A stretch of DNA of 64,000 bases from Desulfitobacterium_A sp035539115 (GCF_035539115.1 NZ_DATLJA010000029.1:115791-179790), one strand, 5' to 3'. Shown: positions 33,403 through 42,062, counted from the first letter of the stretch. The notes: generated by a model not told the origin, from the letters alone. Numbers and translations: made by a program.

Positions 33403-33999
33403 ATGACACGCTATGGCATGGTCATCGATCTGCGTTCCTGTGTGGGCTGTCAGGCCTGTAGTGCAGCATGCGCCTTAGAAAATCAAACCCCGTATTGGTC
33501 CAATAAATGGCGGACTACTGTCAAAGATATTCAAGTCGGCCAGTACCCTAATACTGGTCGGCACTTTGTCCCAACCATATGTATGCATTGTAAAGAACCG
33601 GCCTGCATGACGGTCTGCCCAACCAAAGCAACCTTTAAAACTGATGATGGCTTCATCTTGGTCAATTATGATACCTGTCTTGGGTGTAAAGCATGTATAG
33701 CAGCTTGCCCGTATGGTGCGCGCTATGTTTATAGCAAAGAGGACGTGCAGCAAGATAAAGAAATCTATGGTGATAATGCTCAACATACAAAAGTGCATAT
33801 TGACAAGTGTACTTTTTGCCAAGACCGGATAGCCCGTGGGATGGAACCCGCCTGTGTCAGCACCTGTCCCACCACTTCCCGAATGGTTGGCGATTTGGAC
33901 GATCCAACGAGCGCAGTAGCCAAAGCAGTCTCTTCTGGTTTGGCCAAACCACTCCGTCCTGATCTCGGTACTGAACCGCGTGTTTATTATATTTATTAA
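33403..33999 (+). CDS. psrB: Four-cluster ferredoxin subunit of a Psr/Nrf-type membrane oxidoreductase
   Basis: A 198-residue electron-transfer subunit with four cysteine clusters: CVGCQACSAAC, CMHCKEPACMTVCP, CLGCKACIAACPYG and CTFCQDRIARGMEPACVSTCP. It moves electrons between the catalytic molybdenum subunit and the NrfD-like membrane anchor. It has no export signal of its own; in such complexes the catalytic subunit usually carries the Tat signal. It appears intact, although its partner upstream is truncated. AAGGAGG precedes the ATG; psrC follows after 14 nt. Confidence 0.92.
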   Translation: MTRYGMVIDLRSCVGCQACSAACALENQTPYWSNKWRTTVKDIQVGQYPNTGRHFVPTICMHCKEPACMTVCPTKATFKTDDGFILVNYDTCLGCKACIAACPYGARYVYSKEDVQQDKEIYGDNAQHTKVHIDKCTFCQDRIARGMEPACVSTCPTTSRMVGDLDDPTSAVAKAVSSGLAKPLRPDLGTEPRVYYIY

Positions 34000-34013
34000 G
34001 GGGGGAATAATCC

Positions 34014-34901
34014 ATGGCAAATCCGATGCATCCTGAACGCCAAGAAGGCTATGAATGGCCGGTAGGCGTCTATCTGTTTTTCGGCGGCTTGGGCGGCGCA
34101 TTAATCACTTTATCCTATATATTTCATTTCTTTGCAGCAACTGTTCCGATGATCCGATTGGCAACTCTGAGTGGGCTCGTATTATTCGCCATTGCCGGTG
34201 TTTTCCTGATCTTTTTTGATTTAGAACGCCCGCTCAATGCGATTTACTCCTTGAATAACGTAACCAAGTCCGGAATCTCTTGGGACGTTGTGTTAATTAT
34301 TCTCAACTTCGTATTTGGAATTCTCTTCGTGATTCCCGAATTCTCCAACTATAGTATATTCAGTGGTTTAGCTAGTTTGCTGGCACCTTATCAAGTCTTT
34401 TTTGGCTTAATAGCTGCTATTTCCGGATTCTTGTTCCCCATCATCTCCGCTGGCTTACTTGCTGCTCCGGCTGCAATTCCGCTTTGGCATACACCGGCCC
34501 TTCCACTTCTTTATCTCATAACTTCTTTCTCTTTAGCCATCGCTTATCTGGGAGCGCTTTTTAGCCCAGTAGGTACACTTTACACGACTTTTCTCGGCGG
34601 AATATTTGCCTTAACTGCTTTAACCTTTGCTATTTCCTTAGCCTATCTCGAACATACCCATAATGGCCCCATCGAAGCTAAAGAGGGTATGCACCGTATG
34701 TTAAAGACTCCCCGTTTCATTTTACTCTATCCTGTGGTAGGTGTTTTATTTCCTTTGGTTCTAAGTGCTTACTTATTTTTTACAGGTGCTACTTTGACTT
34801 GGGCTATGCTAGCTCTAACTATCGCTTTATTCCTTGGAGGTTTTGCTGCTCGGAACTGCGTGGTTAATAACGGAATTGAAACCTATCCCTGGCCTTATTG
34901 A
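34014..34901 (+). CDS. psrC: NrfD/PsrC-type membrane anchor subunit
   Basis: A 295-residue polytopic membrane protein with about eight or nine hydrophobic helices (VGVYLFFGGLGGALITLSYI near the start; FGLIAAISGFLFPIISAGLL mid-chain; YPVVGVLFPLVLSAYLFF near the end). The Gly-rich first helix and FFDLERPLN are typical of NrfD/PsrC, which binds menaquinol or menaquinone. AGGGGGGAATAATCC precedes the ATG. It ends the psr operon at a strong terminator. Confidence 0.9.
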   Translation: MANPMHPERQEGYEWPVGVYLFFGGLGGALITLSYIFHFFAATVPMIRLATLSGLVLFAIAGVFLIFFDLERPLNAIYSLNNVTKSGISWDVVLIILNFVFGILFVIPEFSNYSIFSGLASLLAPYQVFFGLIAAISGFLFPIISAGLLAAPAAIPLWHTPALPLLYLITSFSLAIAYLGALFSPVGTLYTTFLGGIFALTALTFAISLAYLEHTHNGPIEAKEGMHRMLKTPRFILLYPVVGVLFPLVLSAYLFFTGATLTWAMLALTIALFLGGFAARNCVVNNGIETYPWPY

Positions 34902-34925
34902 GAAAACCATAAACCATAGACGAGC

Positions 34926-34957
34926 AAACAAGAGGGGAAGAACCCCTCTTGTTTTTA
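34926..34957 (+). terminator. Intrinsic terminator of the psr operon
   Basis: AACAAGAGGGG / CCCCTCTTGTT (34927-34953) with a 5-nt loop, followed by TTTATC. Confidence 0.88.
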
Positions 34958-34992
34958 TCACTATAATTAATACCTAAATTCATGTTATAATA

Positions 34993-35075
34993 TTAAAGCC
35001 GAGCCTAGAGACCTAAAGTTTTTCCATGGTGCTAGGCCGTTTCAGAATTTCTGAAACCGGGGTTTATTTAGAAAT
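34993..35075 (+). promoter_or_regulatory. Structured leader of a MoeA-like gene, candidate Moco/Tuco riboswitch
   Basis: The leader folds into helices that can be read by eye: an outer stem (TTAAAGCC with GGGGTTTA, imperfect), GCCTAG / CTAGGC (about 35003 to 35037) around ACCTAAAGTTTTTCC, and the perfect hairpin GTTTCAG-AATTT-CTGAAAC (35039-35057). The unpaired blocks and the GGCCGTTTC...GAAACCGG arm resemble what I recall of the molybdenum/tungsten-cofactor riboswitch, and the controlled gene is a molybdopterin-binding protein. The ribosome site lies about 25 nt downstream. No covariance search was possible. Confidence 0.5.
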
Positions 35076-35112
35076 GAATAAGCCTTCCATAACGAAAAGG
35101 AGGTTTTTTAGC

Positions 35113-36135
35113 GTGGAAAAGATTCGCGTCGAGGATGCTGTTGGAACCGTGCTCATGCATGATATGACTCAAATTATTCCTGGGAAAAGCAAAGGTCCCC
35201 GCTTTCGCAAAGGTCATATTGTTCAGGAAGAAGATATCCCAATCCTTTTAAGCATGGGAAAAGAGCATATTTATGTATGGGATCACACTCTAGGACTTAT
35301 TCATGAAGATGAGGCTGCTGAACGATTGGCTAAAGCAGTAACCGGTTCCGGGCTCTCCTTATCGGAAACCAAAGAGGGAAAAATCAATATGGTTGCCGAG
35401 AAAGATGGGTTACTCTACGTTTCCGAAGAAACGATTTTGGCTCTGAACTCTCTTGAATATGTCGTTTTGGCTACGCTCCATAATTTCCGTCCTGTCAAAA
35501 AAGGAGAGAAAATCGCTGGTACTCGAGTCGTTCCCCTCATGGTCGATGAAAAAATCATTCTGGAAGCGGAACGCATTGCGCGTGAGTATTCAGAACCTAT
35601 TTTACAGATTCGTCCCCTGAAATCTCATAAAATTGGAATTGTAACTACTGGGAGCGAGGTCTACCACGGTCGAATTCAGGACAAATTCGGTCCCGTACTC
35701 CGTTCAAAAGCGGAGAAGTGGGGTTCAGTTATCATCGGACAAAGCTTTGCCGATGATGATATATCCATGATTCAGGGCCAGATTCACGAACATCTTCGCC
35801 AAGGGGCAGAAATGATTTTCGTTACGGGCGGTATGTCTGTTGATCCAGACGATGTTACCCCGACAGCCATCCGTGGCCTGGGTGCTGAAATCGTAACCTA
35901 TGGTGCCCCAGTTTTACCTGGAGCTATGTTTCTGTTAGCTTATTTTGACGGGATCCCAGTTATGGGGTTGCCTGGCTGTGTGATGTATTCCCGGACTACA
36001 GTCTTTGATTTAGTCGCAACCCGAATCTTAACGGGCGAACGGTTAACTCGTAAGGATATTGCTCAATATGGGCATGGGGGATTATGTTTAGAATGTCCAG
36101 AATGTACCTATCCTCATTGCGCCTTTGGAAAATAA
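35113..36135 (+). CDS. MoeA/MogA-like molybdopterin-binding protein with C-terminal Cys cluster
   Basis: A 340-residue protein. Residues about 170-310 form the MoCF_biosynth (MogA/MoeA) domain, with IGIVTTGSEVYHG, FVTGGMSVDPDD and VLPGAMFLLAY plus GLPGCVMY. The C-terminus holds four cysteines in LCLECPECTYPHCAFGK, a tail seen in this MoeA-like subgroup of anaerobes. It may insert Mo or W into molybdopterin or act as a cofactor-responsive protein. GTG 35113 is chosen because AAAAGGAGG lies 8 nt upstream; the in-frame ATG at 35026 lies within the structured leader. Confidence 0.85.
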   Translation: MEKIRVEDAVGTVLMHDMTQIIPGKSKGPRFRKGHIVQEEDIPILLSMGKEHIYVWDHTLGLIHEDEAAERLAKAVTGSGLSLSETKEGKINMVAEKDGLLYVSEETILALNSLEYVVLATLHNFRPVKKGEKIAGTRVVPLMVDEKIILEAERIAREYSEPILQIRPLKSHKIGIVTTGSEVYHGRIQDKFGPVLRSKAEKWGSVIIGQSFADDDISMIQGQIHEHLRQGAEMIFVTGGMSVDPDDVTPTAIRGLGAEIVTYGAPVLPGAMFLLAYFDGIPVMGLPGCVMYSRTTVFDLVATRILTGERLTRKDIAQYGHGGLCLECPECTYPHCAFGK

Positions 36136-36240
36136 TTAGGCTTGATGAACAGCTGATGAATCCTAAATTAACAAGGTTTCTAGGGCCTTATGTCGAATTC
36201 TAATGCAAGGAAATATCGCAATTCAGGTTAGGAGGATCAC

Positions 36241-37771
36241 CATGTACCGTCTACCGAATGGTCAAATGAGAATAGAAGATTTCGTCTTACCTTTTGAGGG
36301 AAAACTCAATCCGGACAATCGCTGGGTTAAGTTGTCACAGCTTATTCCTTGGGAAGAGATCGAAAAGACCTATGCTCAACTTTTTCCGTCCGATACAGGA
36401 ACCGAAGCGAAACCCCTTCGGATGGCGCTGGGATCGCTTCTTATCAAAGAAAAATGTGGCTTTTCCGATCGAGAAACGGTTGAACAAATCAAGGAGAACC
36501 CGTATTTGCAGTTTTTTATCGGTTTAGAACGCTATTAAGATCGTAAAGATCCTTTTGACCCGTCTCTGATGGTTCATTTTCGCAAGCGCTTAACCTGATC
36601 GCCATCAACGAAATGATTTATCAGCCGGATACACAAGCTGAAACTGAAACTGAAACTGAACCTGAAAACGGAAACAAGAATTTTCAAGAACCTGGAAAGC
36701 CTGAAACGAGCAATTCTCCAAGATCCTCAAGATCCTGGAGAATTGCTCGTTTCAGGCGGCAGTCAAGATGAAAGCCCGGAAACCACGAGAAAGCCAACTC
36801 ACAAAGGAAAACTGCTTCTCGATGCAACGTGTGCGCCAGCAGATGTTCGTTATCCAACGGATCTCTCTTTGCTGAATGAAGCGAGAGAAAAAACAGAAAC
36901 GATGATCGATACCTTGTACCATGTTAATCTCGGGCTCAAGAAGAAACCTCGCACTTATCGCAAAAAGGCTCGCAAGCAGTATTTGGTCGAAAAACCCATA
37001 CGAAAGTCATTCGCAAAGCCATCGGTAAACAACTTGGATATGTGGGAAGAAACTCAAAAACCATGGATCAACTGCTGAGTCTAGAAGGCCATGGGGTCTT
37101 AAGTCGTCGCCAATCCCAAAACTTGGAGACCATCCGCGTCCTTTATCAACAGCAGAAAACCATGTACACCTTAAAAACACACCAGGTGGATGACCGGATT
37201 GTAAGCATCAGTCAGCCTCATATTCGCCCGATCGTGAGAGGTAAAGCTAAGGCAGCAACAGAATTTGGAGCCAAAGTAGCGATCAGCATGGTTAACGGAT
37301 ACATCTATGTGGATGAGCTGAGTTGGGATCCCTTTAACGAAAGTGTTAACTTGCAGCAAGCCGTCGAAGACTACAAAAAGCGCTTTGGCTATTATCCTGA
37401 AGCCGTTTTAGCAGACCAAATCTATCGGAACCCAGATAAACCCAGATAACCGAGCTTTTTGCAAGAAAGAGGGTATTTGCTTGAGTGGTCCGTGTTTGGG
37501 ACGACCGAAAGCGGGCGAAACAAGGATCAAAGAACGTATTGAATATCAAGACATGGGAGAACACAACGCAGTTGAAGGCGGATTCGGAGTAGGCAAGCGA
37601 AAGTACGGTTTAGCCCGAATCATGGCTCATTTAAAAGAGACGGCGGAGAGTGTAATTGTGCTGCAATTTATTGTGATGAACTTGGAGCATCGTCTCAGGG
37701 TTCTTTTTTACCCTTTTTACATTTTCGTATTAAGATGGGTTCAGAACGTTATTAGACAGGCTGATTATTAA
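36241..37771 (+). pseudogene. IS5-family (DUF772-type) transposase, multiply disrupted
   Basis: Starts well, with GGAGG and ATG 36241 (MYRLPNGQMRIEDFVLPFEG, the DUF772 region), but stops at 36538 (GLERY-stop). The same frame goes on (DRKDPFDPSLMVHFRKRL) and then shifts. Further pieces are LLLDATCAPADVRYPTDLSL (about 36805), the DDE-region VSISQPHIRPIVRGK and GYYPEAVLADQIYRN (37042-37449), and the C-terminal EGGFGVGKRKYGLARIM (37481-37771). A 10-bp tandem duplication (ACCCAGATAA, 37430-37449) causes the last frameshift. Not functional. Confidence 0.88.
36699..36757. repeat. Perfect 22-bp inverted repeat inside the broken transposase
   Basis: Arms at 36699-36720 (GCCTGAAACGAGCAATTC...) and 36736-36757 are exact complements around a 15-nt loop, AGATCCTCAAGATCC. 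It lies between the DUF772 and DDE parts, next to a short (GAAACT)3 run at about 36643, and coincides with the loss of reading frame. No T-tract follows, so it is not an ordinary terminator. Confidence 0.8.
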
Positions 37772-37871
37772 ATGTTTTAAAACTTGGAAGCTGTTCAGCA
37801 AACCCTAATTAATCCTAAAATTAGAGTCCTCAGATAAGGCTGTAGCTGTTATAGTCACTGGAATCAACATA

Positions 37872-38270
37872 TCACTTATTAACTTGTAAGGACAAAACGT
37901 TATTTTCATCAACTGAATTAACCGTAACATTTATTTGCTCTTTGTAACCTTTCTCAATATAATCTACAAGGTATTCTTCGTGATCATTTCCTAGTTTATC
38001 TAAATAAAATATCTTTATTGACCCTTCAGTAAAGTTATTTGGTAATAACAATTTGGTTTTATACATTTTCTTTGGTAGTATTTCCGGAACTTCTGTATTA
38101 TTATTAGAACTTGAATATATGATTTTTAATCCTGATATAGTTTCATCGGTTTTATTATTAATAGAAAGAGTGATACCTCTTGATGAATAGGAAATAAGCG
38201 CAAAAACGCAAATAATAATAGCTACTGGGATTATTGCTATAAGTATATAAGAAAATTTATTTTTTAACAT
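37872..38270 (-). CDS. AT-rich hypothetical protein with N-terminal membrane anchor
   Basis: A 132-residue protein, unrecognised. Residues about 8-28 are a membrane segment (YILIAIIPVAIIICVFALIS); the outer part is rich in Asn, Ser and Lys and predicted beta-sandwich-like (ITLSINNKTDETISGLKIIY). AGGAGGG lies about 9 nt before the ATG on the minus strand. Codon and base use are clearly more AT-rich than in the core genes, and the gene is held between two IS remnants, which suggests acquisition by transfer. Confidence 0.68.
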   Translation of the reverse strand: MLKNKFSYILIAIIPVAIIICVFALISYSSRGITLSINNKTDETISGLKIIYSSSNNNTEVPEILPKKMYKTKLLLPNNFTEGSIKIFYLDKLGNDHEEYLVDYIEKGYKEQINVTVNSVDENNVLSLQVNK

Positions 38271-38477
38271 ATTTGTACCCTCCTAAAATTAAGAATGTTA
38301 AATCAACTATTATGGTTATATAGAATCGTAAACGGGCAACTTACTGTAACAGATTCTACTGGAAGACTATAGAATAAATCAGGAGAATAAATCAAGAGAT
38401 ATAAGGATCAGGATAAAACCTGGTCTTTATATTTTATTACGTTCTAATAAATTAGTATAATAGTTGATTTAACCAAC

Positions 38478-38930
38478 GAAAGTACGACACTGATAGACTG
38501 CATAGAGAGGTTCAAAGCGCAGACAGGCGTTATCCCCAGAGAATCTTAGCCGACAAGATCTATTGCATCCGAAAGAATTTGGATTACTGCGAAATAAAAC
38601 CTAAGCGGTCCGAAGCTTGGTCGTCCACCCAAAGATAAGGAAATCTATCGCGAGCAGTGCTGTCAGGAAAGAATGGAGGCGGGTGAACGAAACGATGTGG
38701 AAGGTGAATTGGGAAACGGGAAGCGGCGATACACCTTGGATCGTATCATGATGAGATTACAGGAGACATGTGAAACACAGATTCACATGGTATTTCTGTC
38801 TATGAATTTATGGAAAAGGCTAAGAGTCTTTTTAAACCCATTTTTCTCGTGGCTGCTTAGGGCCTTTCAGGATGCCACGGAAACAAAGTATTTTCCAAAA
38901 GTGAGGGTTGTTCAGCAAACCCTAATTAAA
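38478..38930 (+). pseudogene. Second IS5-type transposase remnant (3' part)
   Basis: It retains only the 3' half of a transposase related to the one at 36241: TLIDCIERFKAQTG, then (shifted) YPQRILADKIY, then SGPKLGRPPKDKEIYREQC and GERNDVEGELGNGKRRYTLD. It contains two in-frame stops and at least one frameshift. The right end GTTCAGCAAACCCTAATTA is the same as in the first copy; the left end is missing. Confidence 0.85.
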
Positions 38931-38943
38931 TAACTTTAAATCA

Positions 38944-40305
38944 CTAAAAAACCTTTCGACTTACAAGTTGAAGGTCTTTAACTGTTCTGCATCGGAAAAT
39001 CTCAGAGCAATACGGTTTATATTCCTTTAAAACATTATCTGAGGTGAACCAATCTTTTTCATCCAAAGGATTCAGCCAGTATACCCGATTGACCTTCGCA
39101 TTAATTTCTTGCAAATATTCCGCTTGTGCAGGACGATAATTATTTCGCCCATCACCAAGAATTAAGAGTGTAGCCTGGGAAGAGATGACAGCCAACCAGT
39201 CGGTTTGAAACTCTGCAAACACTTTTCCGTAATCTGAATAACCTGAGGAGTTACGCCGACTCCAGGCTTGAATCTTCTGGGATCCCCCTTGACTAAACTC
39301 CTCCTCATTCGTAACATCCCAAAGAGAATCAATAAAAAGGAAAATTCTAACTTTGCGAAACCGCAACTTAAGATGTGAGACTAAGAAAAGTAAAAACTCT
39401 GAATAGGGGAGAACTGAGTTGGAAATATCGCAAAGAACAACAAGCTCCGGCCTTCGCGGTACACGCTTCTGATATTCCAAGCGAAAAATACAGCCTTGCC
39501 CCCGAATAAGCTCCTGAATGGCTCTTTGCATATTGATTTCACCGCGAACAGAGGCTTTTTTTCTGAATCCTGGCCGTTGAGCTAAGCGTTTACCCAATAA
39601 TTTAAGGGCCTGTTGGACAGTATTTTTTTCTTCCTGACTAAAAGATTCTAAAGGCCGATAAAGCCAATGCTCCGTTTTGAGAATTCCCCACTGATTTTCC
39701 TTCTGAATATGGTTCCAAAGCAATTCGTTACGGATTTTCTTTTGCCATTGAGCTTTTATAGTGATGAAATGGTCTAATTCCTCTTCAGTGATTTCGCCCC
39801 TCTGATAAGACAGCTCTTTGGAGTTAAGAACTTGATGTAGGTTCATCTGCCCTAAGACCCACTGAACTTGATCTTCCGTGGCCAATTCTTCTATTTCCTT
39901 AGGCATAGCCTGAAGAAATGCTTGAACGTTTTGCGGTGAAACGAGCTCACTCTCCGAACCTGTAGGATTAGGGAATACACTAATTCCCCCAAATCCTCGT
40001 CCTAATCCTTGACCACCAAGTGAGATCTGACTCTGTACGGGTATAACCCCATCTTCCTTCGGATCTGAGTCATCGAGGGACTCTCGCCTCAGCATGGACC
40101 AAATCGCCTCAAAAAGTTCATTCTCCGCAGAACGATGAATAAAATTTACTCTCAGCACTGTCTTTAGATCAAGATCGGGAAATCGTTTCAAGCAAGCTAA
40201 AACATTTTTCAGATCAGAGAGAGATATCGCAAATCCAGCTTCCCGCAACGCGTAGATCAGCTGAAGAAGGGACCAACCGTTCACCTTTGTCCCTTTTGAA
40301 TTCAT
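38944..40305 (-). CDS. CoxE-like von Willebrand factor A domain protein
   Basis: A 453-residue protein whose C-terminal half is a VWA/CoxE domain: the MIDAS-like start LVVLCDISNSVLPYSEFLL (DxSxS form DISNS), FRKVRIFLFIDSLWDVT and LLILGDGRNNYRPAQ. The N-terminal half is helical and charged. These proteins pair with a MoxR-type AAA+ ATPase that inserts metals or activates enzymes such as CO dehydrogenase or denitrification complexes. ATG 40305 follows the ATPase stop by 5 nt, so the pair is translationally coupled. The client enzyme is not evident. Confidence 0.87.
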   Translation of the reverse strand: MNSKGTKVNGWSLLQLIYALREAGFAISLSDLKNVLACLKRFPDLDLKTVLRVNFIHRSAENELFEAIWSMLRRESLDDSDPKEDGVIPVQSQISLGGQGLGRGFGGISVFPNPTGSESELVSPQNVQAFLQAMPKEIEELATEDQVQWVLGQMNLHQVLNSKELSYQRGEITEEELDHFITIKAQWQKKIRNELLWNHIQKENQWGILKTEHWLYRPLESFSQEEKNTVQQALKLLGKRLAQRPGFRKKASVRGEINMQRAIQELIRGQGCIFRLEYQKRVPRRPELVVLCDISNSVLPYSEFLLFLVSHLKLRFRKVRIFLFIDSLWDVTNEEEFSQGGSQKIQAWSRRNSSGYSDYGKVFAEFQTDWLAVISSQATLLILGDGRNNYRPAQAEYLQEINAKVNRVYWLNPLDEKDWFTSDNVLKEYKPYCSEIFRCRTVKDLQLVSRKVF

Positions 40306-40310
40306 AGCTC

Positions 40311-41198
40311 TCACTCCAGACTCTCTTTTCCCCGAGATTCTTCGAGTTGCCAAGTTTTAAGACGCTCTTCCAATTTTCTTAAGTCACCTGGATATTTGAG
40401 CAGAAGGTTTAACGCCCCAGATAATTGATCAAACTCTACGCGCTCTTGTCTGAGAACCTGTAAAGCCTGAACAAAGTCAATACTTTCGGATACACTTGGT
40501 AATTTGCGCAACGGAAGTTTACGTACTCGAGCCACAAAACGACAAACGTCCTCAATCAATTCTGATCCTATTTCGGGATTTTTCCTTTTAAGAATCGTAA
40601 TTTCCCGCAACAACGAAGGATAGTCTAGTTCAAGCAGGACACATCGTCTCCGTAGTGCGTCACTTAACTCCCGAGTGTTATTGCTCGTTAAAATCACGAT
40701 CGGGCGCGTTACAGCGCGGAAAGTCCCTTGCTCAGGAATCGTGACTTGAAATTCGCCTAAGAGTTCGAGTAAAAAACTTTCGAATTCTTCATCACTCTTA
40801 TCTAATTCATCAATCAGTAAGACCACAGGTTCAGGCGATAAAATCGCCTGAAGCAGGGGACGAGCGAGTAAAAATTCTTCATTGTAAAGATCATCTTTAA
40901 TCTCATCCCAACCAGAATCTACACTTTGCAGACGTAAAAGCTGTTTGCGGTAATTCCAATCATAGAGTGCTTTTTGAACATCGAGTCCTTCATAACATTG
41001 TAACCGAATTAAAGGGCGCTTACTAACTCTTGCTAAGGCCAAAGCGAGTTGAGTTTTCCCCACTCCCGCAGGCCCTTCAATCAGACAGGGTTTTTCTAAT
41101 GCTAAAGCTAGAAATAAAGTGGTTCCTTTTTGCTCATCAAGAATGTAATCTTCCTGTTCCAAGGATTGGATCATCTCAACCGGAGAATTCCATCTCAT
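40311..41198 (-). CDS. MoxR-family AAA+ ATPase
   Basis: A 295-residue AAA+ ATPase: Walker A in EGPAGVGKTQLALAL (about 40-54), Walker B in VVLLIDELDKSDEEFE (about 125-140), sensor 1 in VILTSNNTRELSDAL and the arginine run ALRRRCVLLELDYP. The sequence belongs to the MoxR/CoxD group, chaperones that work with VWA partners; the partner gene follows directly. It is divergent from a NifX-like gene across a 150-bp promoter region. Confidence 0.88.
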   Translation of the reverse strand: MRWNSPVEMIQSLEQEDYILDEQKGTTLFLALALEKPCLIEGPAGVGKTQLALALARVSKRPLIRLQCYEGLDVQKALYDWNYRKQLLRLQSVDSGWDEIKDDLYNEEFLLARPLLQAILSPEPVVLLIDELDKSDEEFESFLLELLGEFQVTIPEQGTFRAVTRPIVILTSNNTRELSDALRRRCVLLELDYPSLLREITILKRKNPEIGSELIEDVCRFVARVRKLPLRKLPSVSESIDFVQALQVLRQERVEFDQLSGALNLLLKYPGDLRKLEERLKTWQLEESRGKESLE

Positions 41199-41267
41199 TC
41201 TCCAACTACCCCCTTATTACATAGATTTTAACACAGAAAACAAGAGTTTCTATGTTAAAAACGTCAT

Positions 41268-41296
41268 TTGACACCACTTCACTCATAGATTATATT
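41268..41296 (+). promoter_or_regulatory. Sigma-A-type promoter of the NifX-like gene
   Basis: TTGACA (41268-41273), a 17-bp spacer and TATATT (41291-41296). The predicted start point is near 41303, which leaves no room for a ribosome site before ATG 41308 and supports initiation at GTG 41350. Confidence 0.7.
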
Positions 41297-41349
41297 TATC
41301 AAATAATATGATGAACACCATCAATGAAGTGAAAGGAAGCGAATTAAAC

Positions 41350-41706
41350 GTGAGTAAGAAAATTGCCATACCTACTGATGGAGAAATTGTCAATGGTCAC
41401 TTTGGCCGTACTCAGGCCTTTACCATTTTTGAAATTGAAAATGGCCAGGTTCTTAACCAAGAGTTAATCGATACTCAAGGTTTTGAGCATCAGCACGCTG
41501 GAATTGCTCAACTTTTAAAATCAAAGGGTGCTGAGACGATTATTTGTGGTGGAATTGGATCGGGAGCGATTCAAGGCTTAGAAAGCGCAGGGCTAGAAGT
41601 TCTCAGAGGAGCCGGTGGTCCGATTCGAGATGTCGCCCAATCTTTCGCTAAGGGAACGTTTAAAGGGACAGATGCCGTATGTGACCATGAACACCACCAA
41701 CATTAA
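41350..41706 (+). CDS. NifX/NafY-family dinitrogenase iron-molybdenum cofactor-binding domain protein
   Basis: A 118-residue single-domain protein with KIAIPTDGEIVNGHFGRTQAFTIFE, then FEHQHAGIAQLLKSKGAETIICGGIGSGAIQGLESAGLEV (excerpted), ending in a His-rich tail CDHEHHQH. The fold binds iron-molybdenum or iron-sulfur cofactors; stand-alone members are common in anaerobes with no nitrogenase. GTG 41350 has AAAGGAAG 11-12 nt upstream and fits the promoter; the earlier ATG at 41308 is an alternative (132 aa). The His/Cys tail suggests metal binding. Confidence 0.85.
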   Translation: MSKKIAIPTDGEIVNGHFGRTQAFTIFEIENGQVLNQELIDTQGFEHQHAGIAQLLKSKGAETIICGGIGSGAIQGLESAGLEVLRGAGGPIRDVAQSFAKGTFKGTDAVCDHEHHQH

Positions 41707-41805
41707 TTACTAATCAATAAAATTAAGGTATAAGGAATTCCTCTCTCGCAGAAAATATAATGAGTTTTCTTTAAATCCAAATTCCGTGGAAAGGATGGAG
41801 ATGGA

Positions 41806-41931
41806 ATGGGAGCACATAAAAAGGTCTCACGTGCCAAATCCCCGATTAGTGTAAGGGACCCACATTACACGGAGTATGATGTTCAGAAAGGACGTGATAC
41901 GTTTCCAGCAAAGCATCCACCGAAAGGATAG
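41806..41931 (+). CDS. Small basic hypothetical protein (41 aa)
   Basis: ATG GGA GCA CAT AAA at 41806, preceded by GGATGGAG at a suitable distance and closed by a strong terminator 2 nt after the stop. The product is short, basic and hydrophilic (KVSRAKSPISVRDPHYTEYD ... FPAKHPPKG). No family is recognised. The ribosome site and the terminator together make a real gene likely. Confidence 0.55.
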   Translation: MGAHKKVSRAKSPISVRDPHYTEYDVQKGRDTFPAKHPPKG

Positions 41932-41932
41932 T

Positions 41933-41960
41933 TCTCAATGCTCACATTGAGAATTTTTTA
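41933..41960 (+). terminator. Intrinsic terminator after the 41-aa gene
   Basis: TCTCAATG-CTCA-CATTGAGA (41933-41952) is followed by ATTTTTTAG. Confidence 0.85.
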
Positions 41961-42062
41961 GAAGTGGTTTCTCATTAGTTCACTGAACTTTTGGGAAGCC
42001 TCTTTCTTCATTGTTTTTTGTAACATGTAGATAAACCGCTTTGGTCGTTTCTCCGTCACTGT

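Larger units (their letters stand above)
36137..37808 (+). mobile_element. IS5-type insertion sequence, decayed
   Basis: The ends match as imperfect inverted repeats: TTAGGCTTGATGAACAGCT (36137) and, complemented, TTAGGGTTTGCTGAACAGCT (from 37808), with one indel and two mismatches. Between them lies one broken transposase gene. It inserted right after the stop codon of the MoeA-like gene. A second remnant ending at about 38927 carries the same right end (GTTCAGCAAACCCTAATTA), so two relatives entered this site. Confidence 0.75.

Noticed and set aside
33475..34101. A 208-codon minus-strand frame opposite psrB
   Set aside because: It lies fully antisense to a clear four-cluster ferredoxin gene; length comes from codon bias of psrB.
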